This document shows, in pieces, positions 1-5,439 of a stretch of DNA of 11,419 nt. Position 1 is the first letter of the stretch, and each line of letters begins with the position of its first letter. Under the pieces are notes generated by a model. That model searched no databases. It had not been told where the DNA came from and saw nothing but the letters and a program-made list of their open reading frames with translations. Position numbers and translations under genes: made by a program. This DNA comes from Lentisphaera sp. (GTDB taxonomy: Bacteria; Verrucomicrobiota; Lentisphaeria; Victivallales; GWF2-50-93), in assembly GCA_020721745.1 (NCBI GenBank), contig DYMC01000072.1, positions 1 through 11,419 on the forward strand, in the 5' to 3' direction.

Positions 1-105
1 GTGAAGGGCAGCCAACTCAGAAATACTATCGTTAATTTATGCAATTAAACACTAGGTAGTTAACCCAAATAGGGGCGGAGAAGGGGGAAATCGTTCAGGT
101 TAGAT

Positions 106-132
106 TAAAGATTCCGGTGCATCGTCCGATAT
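106..132 (+). promoter_or_regulatory. Putative sigma-28 (FliA) promoter of the chemotaxis cluster
   Basis: The -35 element TAAAGATT (106-113) matches 7 of 8 bases of the enterobacterial FliA consensus TAAAGTTT. An 11-base spacer follows, which is the canonical length. The -10 element TCCGATAT (125-132) matches 6 of 8 bases of GCCGATAA. Transcription would start near 139-141, leaving a leader of about 70 bases before the first gene. FliA controls late flagellar and chemotaxis genes in many motile bacteria, so the match fits the cluster downstream. Seen: the sequence match and spacing. Inferred: that it is active and drives the whole cluster. Confidence 0.6.
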
Positions 133-137
133 ACAGT

Positions 138-169
138 GCATGGTAGAAATAATCGTCGAGCTTCCATGC
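138..169 (+). other. Small inverted repeat in the 5' leader
   Basis: GCATGG (138-143) pairs with CCATGC (164-169). Two further pairs form after a T-T mismatch (A145-T162, G146-C161), leaving a 14-base loop. It begins almost exactly where the predicted FliA transcript would start, so it could sit at the 5' end of the mRNA and affect stability. It is short and could be chance. Confidence 0.3.
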
Positions 170-210
170 CATGCGGGATCTTCGACAAGTTTCACAAGAA
201 AGAGTGAGGT

Positions 211-2343
211 ATGTTGCAGCTCCTGAAGAAGTCCATGACGGAAAAGGCGTGGGCCCTTTTCAGGGGCAACGGCCGAGCGAGGGGACAGCAGGAGCAGATG
301 CCTGTTCAGTCCAATGAGCCTTGCGCTTCATGCAAAAACGGTGAACCGGATTTTGTACTGGGCCCTCTCGCATTTCAGGACCAAATACCCGCGCTGGCCC
401 ATGAGCTTGAAGCTGCGTGCAAGGATGTTGAACCGGAGTTTATCCAACTCGGAGATACGCTTCAGGCCGTATACGGAGACGCGACGAAACTGACGCGGCA
501 GGTCCTGGATTCGGTCAACCTGATCGGCGGGAAAAGGGAAGAAGGAATCCTTCCCCACCTGCGTCGCCTGGCCGAAGCCTCCTTGAGCCGGCTCGAAGGC
601 TGCCGGCAGGACCTGTCCGAAAAAATGGACCGGTTAAAAACGGTTCAGGAACAACTGGACGCGCTTTCCGCAATCTTTCAACAGGTTGCAAGGACCAGCC
701 GGCTTCTCAGGATTATAGCGGTGAACATCGGCATTGAAAGTGCCCGTTCAGAGGAATTCACAGAGCACTTTTCGGTGGTGGGCGCGGACACCGCCAAACT
801 TTCAAAAAGAATGGAGACCGTTTCCGGCGGAGGTATGGATGTCCTGAAAGTGGCGCAGGACATGGTCGGATCCCTGTATGGCGAACTCTCCAAAGGGCTG
901 AAGGAGATTACCGGGATGGGCCAACATGCCGGCGTGATCGTTCGGGACGCCGTCCGGGAAATCGAGGCCCTGATGACATCCACGTTTCAGGTCGCGGAAC
1001 AGGCCGGCGATCACGCCAAGCGGGTATCTCAGCAGGTGGGCAATCTGGTGGTGGGCATTCAGTTTCACGACAGCATGAGCCAGCGGGTGGAACATATCAC
1101 GAAAGCCCTCGGCGATGTGGAGGCGCTGCTGATAGAAGGTGTGCCGGGCAAACGATCCCTTGCCCTTTCCATCATGAAGCTGCAAGAGGCTCAAATTGGA
1201 GAAATCATTGATGAAATCGGTCGCGTGTATGAAAAGGGCTGTCATTCTTTTGAAGAAATCATCAGGAGATTCAACACATTATTGAACCGCCTCTCAGATC
1301 TCAGCACAAGCGCCGAACAAGACACCGATCGGGGAAAAGGCCTCGATTCATTCGAGAGGCTTCGCACCTCCTTCAATGAACTCGACGCCGTGCTTCGCCG
1401 AGGCGAGGCCCTGATGGACCCGGTGCGTCATGCGGTTTCCCGGGTATCTGATACGGTGGCACAGGTCTCCGGGCTTGTTCAGGACATCCATACCATCGAC
1501 TTCGAATCGCATCTCCTGGCGCTCAACGCCATCGTAAAGGCCGCCCATTTTGGCTCAGGGGGAGGCGTCCTCGAAGTACTGGCCCAGGAGGTCAAGCATT
1601 CTTCCAGTCAATCCACGTCGATTATAGGAAAAGCGGATGAACTGCTCGACGTGATTACGGGTGCAGCCGACAGGCTGCGAGATCAAGACAGTGCTGCGGA
1701 GGCGGATGCGGCCCTGGCGGATGCCACATCAGAGATGATGCGGGAATACAATCGGTTTATGGCGGAAGCGGCTGCAGCCTATAATCGCGCGGATGAGATC
1801 AGGGACGTCGTTTCAGAATCAAAGGCCGGCCTCGGCTTTTTGCCCGTGCTGGTCGAAAGGCTTAGAGGGTCCCTTAACCGGCTCCAAACAATGGTCCAGG
1901 AGTTGACCCCGTTTGCATCCGAAGATCACCGCATGAGCCGGGATGAAGTGGATGATATCCTCAAGCACTATACCATGGATAAGGAAAGGGAGATCCATAG
2001 AGCGGCCATTTTCGGCAAAAGCGATGAAAGAGATCAAGGGGTGACGCCTAAAGCCCTGCGGGAATCGCCTGGCCTGGACGTGCGGACAAAAGAGGCCGAG
2101 TCCGAAGAAGAGATGGGGGGCAATATCGAGTTGTTCGCAGATGAGGATGCAGCCAAAGACATGGATGATGCCCACCGGGTTTCGGACGGTCTTAGAGAAG
2201 CGGACAAGCAGTGTGACAATGTTGAGCTGTTCATTTCGCATACGGCAGCAAAAGAGAATCAGGGCAACCGGGAAAAGGCATCAAAGGCTGAGAAAATAAA
2301 CGAAAACGAGGGCGATTTCGGGGACAATGTGGAACTTTTTTGA
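211..2343 (+). CDS. Soluble MCP-like chemotaxis protein with CheZ-like motif and three NxELF tail motifs
   Basis: This 710-residue protein is mostly helical, with no signal peptide or membrane segment, so it is probably cytoplasmic. Residues 165-200 (IAVNIGIESAR followed by HFSVVGADTAKLS) align with the receptor hairpin tip LALNAAIEAAR and GFAVVADEVRKLS. A second tip-like stretch at 433-465 (HLLALNAIVKAAH, VLAQEV) has K and H in place of the usual E and R. Residues 285-291 (F-H-D-S-M-S-Q) match the CheZ active-helix pattern F-x-D-x3-Q. The charged tail carries NIELF (638-642), NVELF (670-674) and a terminal NVELF (706-710). An N-terminal CxxC lies at residues 38-41. It is first in the cluster, behind the sigma-28-type promoter. 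The start is uncertain: GAGG (206-209) is too close to ATG 211, AGAG (201-204) is better placed, and ATG 235 is possible. A receptor-like or CheY-phosphatase role is inferred, not shown. Confidence 0.75.
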   Translation: MLQLLKKSMTEKAWALFRGNGRARGQQEQMPVQSNEPCASCKNGEPDFVLGPLAFQDQIPALAHELEAACKDVEPEFIQLGDTLQAVYGDATKLTRQVLDSVNLIGGKREEGILPHLRRLAEASLSRLEGCRQDLSEKMDRLKTVQEQLDALSAIFQQVARTSRLLRIIAVNIGIESARSEEFTEHFSVVGADTAKLSKRMETVSGGGMDVLKVAQDMVGSLYGELSKGLKEITGMGQHAGVIVRDAVREIEALMTSTFQVAEQAGDHAKRVSQQVGNLVVGIQFHDSMSQRVEHITKALGDVEALLIEGVPGKRSLALSIMKLQEAQIGEIIDEIGRVYEKGCHSFEEIIRRFNTLLNRLSDLSTSAEQDTDRGKGLDSFERLRTSFNELDAVLRRGEALMDPVRHAVSRVSDTVAQVSGLVQDIHTIDFESHLLALNAIVKAAHFGSGGGVLEVLAQEVKHSSSQSTSIIGKADELLDVITGAADRLRDQDSAAEADAALADATSEMMREYNRFMAEAAAAYNRADEIRDVVSESKAGLGFLPVLVERLRGSLNRLQTMVQELTPFASEDHRMSRDEVDDILKHYTMDKEREIHRAAIFGKSDERDQGVTPKALRESPGLDVRTKEAESEEEMGGNIELFADEDAAKDMDDAHRVSDGLREADKQCDNVELFISHTAAKENQGNREKASKAEKINENEGDFGDNVELF

Positions 2344-2409
2344 AATCCGATACTGGCAACCGGAAAAATTAGCGACGAAAAAACATTAGTCGATTTCAAG
2401 TATCGAATT
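2344..2409 (+). repeat. Degenerate intergenic repeat between gene 1 and the STAS gene
   Basis: The gap contains ACTGGCAACCGGAAAAATT (2352-2370), a worn copy of the GGAAACTGG/CCGGAAAC type sequence found after other stop codons here. It also contains ATTTCAAGTATCGAA (2393-2407), which matches 14 of 15 bases of ATTTCAAGTTTCGAA at 3148-3162 before cheA. Both gaps therefore share the same two-part layout. No terminator is visible. Confidence 0.5.
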
Positions 2410-2423
2410 ACGGAGGTTTTACC

Positions 2424-2720
2424 ATGCCTTTTGAGACAGACGAAACGCAAGGAAAAATCCGGCTGAAAATTCAGGGGTCTTTGTCTGTCAACGATGTGGC
2501 CGTGCTTCGCGAAGAGCTATTGGAACGGATAGGGGGAGAAACAGATCTGGAGCTTGACTTGGGGGGTTTAACCGAATGTGACACGGCGGGGCTCCAGTTC
2601 CTTTGTGCGGCCCGCAAAACAGCAAGGAAAAGGGATAAGCATTTTCGTGTTGTAGGCGTCCCGCAAACAGTCCTGGATACCCTGCGAAGTGCGGGCCTGA
2701 GTCCGGAGGATATGACTTAA
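2424..2720 (+). CDS. STAS-domain protein (anti-sigma-factor-antagonist-like)
   Basis: This 98-residue single-domain protein has the STAS fold pattern: an N-terminal beta pair (KIRLKIQGSLSV), a helix (VAVLREELLERI), the core strand DLELDLGGLTECDTAGLQFL, then a helix and RVVGV. Thr54 in D-T-A-G-L (53-57) sits where SpoIIAA has its phosphorylated serine (D-S-S-G-L), so phosphoregulation is possible but no partner kinase other than CheA is encoded here. ATG 2424 is supported by a strong Shine-Dalgarno, ACGGAGG (2410-2416), 7 bases upstream. The stop is 26 bases before the cheY ATG. STAS proteins recur beside deltaproteobacterial chemotaxis genes, but their role there is not settled. A scaffold or adaptor role is inferred. 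Confidence 0.85.
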   Translation: MPFETDETQGKIRLKIQGSLSVNDVAVLREELLERIGGETDLELDLGGLTECDTAGLQFLCAARKTARKRDKHFRVVGVPQTVLDTLRSAGLSPEDMT

Positions 2721-2731
2721 AAGACGAAAAC

Positions 2732-2738
2732 AAAGGAG
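2732..2738 (+). promoter_or_regulatory. Ribosome binding site deciding the cheY start
   Basis: AAAGGAG lies 8 bases before ATG 2747. The in-frame GTG at 2738 overlaps the last base of this site and so cannot use it, which makes ATG 2747 the likely start. Confidence 0.75.
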
Positions 2739-2746
2739 TGAAGGAT

Positions 2747-3118
2747 ATGCCGAAAGTGATCATGACAGCAGATGACTCCGCGAGCGTCAGGCAGATGGTC
2801 AGTTTCACATTGAAAGACGCCGGCTATGGCGTGGTGGAGGCCAGGGATGGCCGCGATGCCTTAAGTAAGCTGAACGGTGCCAGCGTCAACATGCTGATCA
2901 CGGATCTGAACATGCCCAACATGGACGGAATCGAGCTGATCAAACAGGTTCGGTCCCAGCAGCAGTTCAAATTCATTCCAATTATTATGTTGACGACGGA
3001 ATCGCAGGCTGAAATGAAACAAAAAGGAAAAGCCGCAGGTGCAACAGGATGGATCGTCAAGCCCTTCAAACCCGAACAACTGGTGGCGGTGGTAAAGAAG
3101 GTACTGGGGGGAAATTGA
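2747..3118 (+). CDS. cheY: CheY response regulator
   Basis: This is a 123-residue stand-alone receiver domain. Numbered from ATG 2747, the acidic pair is D9-D10, the phosphoacceptor is D53 in LITDLNMP, the switch threonine is T83 in LTTES, and the conserved lysine is K105 in W-I-V-K-P-F. The residue matching E. coli CheY Tyr106 is Trp102, so the aromatic switch is kept but bulkier. Phosphorylated by CheA, it is expected to bind the flagellar motor switch. It lies just upstream of cheA and downstream of the STAS gene. Its stop codon is the first part of a 7-bp-periodic repeat that fills the gap to cheA. A non-motor output is possible, but the length and context favour canonical CheY. Confidence 0.93.
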   Translation: MPKVIMTADDSASVRQMVSFTLKDAGYGVVEARDGRDALSKLNGASVNMLITDLNMPNMDGIELIKQVRSQQQFKFIPIIMLTTESQAEMKQKGKAAGATGWIVKPFKPEQLVAVVKKVLGGN

Positions 3119-3164
3119 AAACCGGAAACTCGAAACCGGAAGGTCAAATTTCAAGTTTCGAACA
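3116..3164 (+). repeat. Seven-base-periodic intergenic repeat before cheA
   Basis: Seven consecutive heptamers start at the cheY stop codon: TGAAAAC, CGGAAAC, TCGAAAC, CGGAAGG, TCAAATT, TCAAGTT and TCGAACA. The first units read GAAAC and the later ones lean towards its complement, so GAAACT (3125-3130) can pair with AGTTTC (3154-3159). The block fills nearly all of the cheY-cheA gap and leaves cheA without a Shine-Dalgarno. Confidence 0.6.
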
Positions 3165-3170
3165 GCGCAG

Positions 3171-5276
3171 ATGATGACAATGGACAAACATAGAGAAACC
3201 TACAGGGAAGAGGCCTACGAACTGCTTTCTGAGCTTGAAAGTGCATTGCTCGAGCTGGAAGAAAGCCCGGATGATCCCAATCTGGTAGGCCGGGTTTTCA
3301 GGGCCATGCACACCATCAAGGGCTCGGGCGCCATGTTCGGGTTTGACGACATTGTCGCCTTCACCCATGAGATCGAGACGGTGTTCGACCTGGTGCGCAG
3401 TGGGAAGATCGCGGTTACCAAAAATTTGGTGGACATGACCCTCTCCGCCCGAGATCAGATCAGAACAATGATAGACGGGGACCAGGCCGACGAGACCGCA
3501 AAGCAGACCATATTGCAGGCCTTCCGAAAACTGCTCCCGGATAAGGGCCAACTAAATGAAACGATTGAGGAAGGTTCCGCAATCCACAATCCGCAATCCA
3601 AAACCCAAGATCCTACCGTCACCTACCGCATCCGGTTCCGGCCCTATCCGGACATCTTTGCCTCGGGCACCAACCCGATCCTTCTCCTGGATGAACTCAG
3701 GGCCCTCGGACCCAATTACATAACGGCCCGGACCAGGGACATCCCCCCACTTGAGGACCTGGAGCCCGAGTCTTGTTATCTCTTCTGGGACATCATTCTC
3801 ACCACGTCTAACGGGGTCAATGCCATCAAGGACGTGTTTATCTTTGTGGAAGATCAGTGTGAGTTGAGGATCGACGTAATCGACAAGTGCGGCCTTGTGG
3901 ATGAAGATGCGGATTATAAACGGTTGGGAGACATCCTTGTCGAGAAGGGAGACGTCACTGCGGAAGATATCAAGAAAGTCCTCGGGGCCCAGAAGCGCAT
4001 TGGTGAACTCCTGGTAGAGAGCGGTGTCACAGATGAAGAGGCCATTAAAGCGGCCCTGGCCGAGCAGCAAATGGTCAGGCAGGTGCGGGAGTCATGCCAG
4101 GGGAAAAAGGCCCTTGCTTCGAGCATACGGGTGGCTTCGGACAAGCTGGACATCCTGGTGGATCTGGTAGGCGAGCTGGTCACGGTCCAGGCGAGCCTGA
4201 GCCAGAAAGCCTCTGTGCAGGAGGACCCCGAACTCCTGTCCATCGCCGAAAAGGTGGAGCGGCTCACCGCCGACCTGAGGGACAACACCATGGGGATCCG
4301 GATGATGCCCATCGGCTCGACCTTCAGCAAGTTCAAGCGTCTGGTCCGCGATCTTTCCAATGAGCTAGGCAAGAAGGTGGATCTCATCACCGAAGGCAGC
4401 GAGACCGAGCTGGACAAGACCGTGATCGAACGGCTCAACGACCCGCTGGTTCACATCATCCGTAACAGCTTAGACCACGGCATCGAACCGCCGGAGGCCA
4501 GACAGGCCGCGGGCAAGCCGCGGCAGGGGACCGTGCGCCTGGCGGCCGAGCATTCCGGTGCCCATGTCCTGATCCGAATCTCGGATGACGGCAAAGGTCT
4601 GGACCCGGAAGTTATCTTTCAAAAGGCGGTGGAAAAGGGGCTGGTTTCACCGGATGCCGAGCTTACGGACAGCGAGATTTTTGCTCTGATCCTGGCGCCG
4701 GGCTTTTCAACGGCAGCGACGGTGACGGACGTCTCGGGCCGCGGCGTGGGCATGGACGTGGTGAAGCGGTCCATCGAGGCCCTCAGGGGCTTTCTCGAGA
4801 TCGAGTCCGAAAAGGGCTTGGGAACGACCATCACCCTGAAGCTGCCCCTGACCCTGGCTATCATTGACGGCCTTCTCGTGCAAATCGGAAAGACCCATTT
4901 CGTGATTCCGCTCAGCAGCGTGGACGAATGCGTGGAACTGGCCCGGGAAAACGTGCAGGATGCGCACGGCCGGCACATCATGAAGCTCCGGGACGAAATC
5001 ATTCCCTATGTTCCGCTCCGGGAAATGTTCCGAATCAACGGGGGCAGGCCGGCCATCGAGCAGATCGTGGTCGTCGAACTGAACGGCTACCGCATCGGCT
5101 TCGTAGTGGACCAGATCATCGGGGAACACCAGACTGTGATCAAGAATCTTGGCAAGGTTTACCAGAATGCACAGGGCTTTTCCGGGGCCACCATCCTGGC
5201 CGACGGGACAGTGGCCCTGATCCTGGATGTAAACGGGCTCTTGGATGTGGCCCGGATGGAGGAGAAGGGGAATTAG
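3171..5276 (+). CDS. cheA: CheA chemotaxis histidine kinase
   Basis: This 701-residue kinase has the usual order of domains. P1 (about 1-105) carries phosphorylatable His47 in RAMHTIKGSGAMFGF. A P2-like response-regulator-binding region (about 150-240) starts at YRIRFRPYPDIF. Two 24-residue RLG...Q repeats follow at 251-274 and 276-299. Dimerisation P3 is at about 315-375, the ATPase P4 has its N box at HIIRNSLDHG (428-437) and G boxes at DDGKGLD (472-478) and GRGVGMDVV (523-531), and the CheW-like P5 covers about 565-700. It autophosphorylates under receptor and CheW control and passes phosphate to CheY and CheB. Two oddities stand out: the tandem repeat resembles the MshEN c-di-GMP motif, and the P1-P2 linker contains 7-bp tandem repeats. 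No Shine-Dalgarno precedes ATG 3171, 3174 or 3180, so the exact start is open. Confidence 0.95.
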   Translation: MMTMDKHRETYREEAYELLSELESALLELEESPDDPNLVGRVFRAMHTIKGSGAMFGFDDIVAFTHEIETVFDLVRSGKIAVTKNLVDMTLSARDQIRTMIDGDQADETAKQTILQAFRKLLPDKGQLNETIEEGSAIHNPQSKTQDPTVTYRIRFRPYPDIFASGTNPILLLDELRALGPNYITARTRDIPPLEDLEPESCYLFWDIILTTSNGVNAIKDVFIFVEDQCELRIDVIDKCGLVDEDADYKRLGDILVEKGDVTAEDIKKVLGAQKRIGELLVESGVTDEEAIKAALAEQQMVRQVRESCQGKKALASSIRVASDKLDILVDLVGELVTVQASLSQKASVQEDPELLSIAEKVERLTADLRDNTMGIRMMPIGSTFSKFKRLVRDLSNELGKKVDLITEGSETELDKTVIERLNDPLVHIIRNSLDHGIEPPEARQAAGKPRQGTVRLAAEHSGAHVLIRISDDGKGLDPEVIFQKAVEKGLVSPDAELTDSEIFALILAPGFSTAATVTDVSGRGVGMDVVKRSIEALRGFLEIESEKGLGTTITLKLPLTLAIIDGLLVQIGKTHFVIPLSSVDECVELARENVQDAHGRHIMKLRDEIIPYVPLREMFRINGGRPAIEQIVVVELNGYRIGFVVDQIIGEHQTVIKNLGKVYQNAQGFSGATILADGTVALILDVNGLLDVARMEEKGN
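3580..3614 (+). repeat. Heptamer tandem repeat inside the CheA P1-P2 linker
   Basis: CAATCCA (3580-3586), CAATCCG (3587-3593) and CAATCCA (3594-3600) stand in tandem, followed by looser units AAACCCA and AGATCCT to 3614. They encode the low-complexity linker AIHNPQSKTQDP, around residues 137-148 of CheA. The pattern looks like non-coding repeat DNA that has entered a flexible, tolerant part of the gene. Confidence 0.65.
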
Positions 5277-5439
5277 TGCCTACCTCGAAGGCGGTACCCT
5301 GACGATCTTATGAAGAATCGACGAGACCCTGGACACGAAGGAAAGGGGGTGATTTCTGCCAAAAGAAAAACAAGACAATACATCTCAAGGCAAGAAGTTT
5401 TCCATCAAACACAAAAAACACCAAATAGAGGAACAAACA
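5277..5439 (+). other. cheA-MCP intergenic gap
   Basis: This 163-base gap has no supportable gene. It is A-rich in its second half and includes GACACGAAGGAA (5333-5344) and AACACAAAAAACACC (5408-5422), which look like worn repeat units built around ACACRAA. No clear promoter or terminator is seen. The AGAGGA ribosome binding site of the next gene (5427-5432) closes the gap. Confidence 0.4.

Noticed and set aside
2347..2354. CCGATACT after gene 1 as a second FliA -10 element
   Set aside because: No TAAA-type -35 lies at the required distance upstream.
2738..2746. In-frame GTG extending CheY by three residues
   Set aside because: It overlaps the Shine-Dalgarno that serves ATG 2747, and family members begin at the later position.
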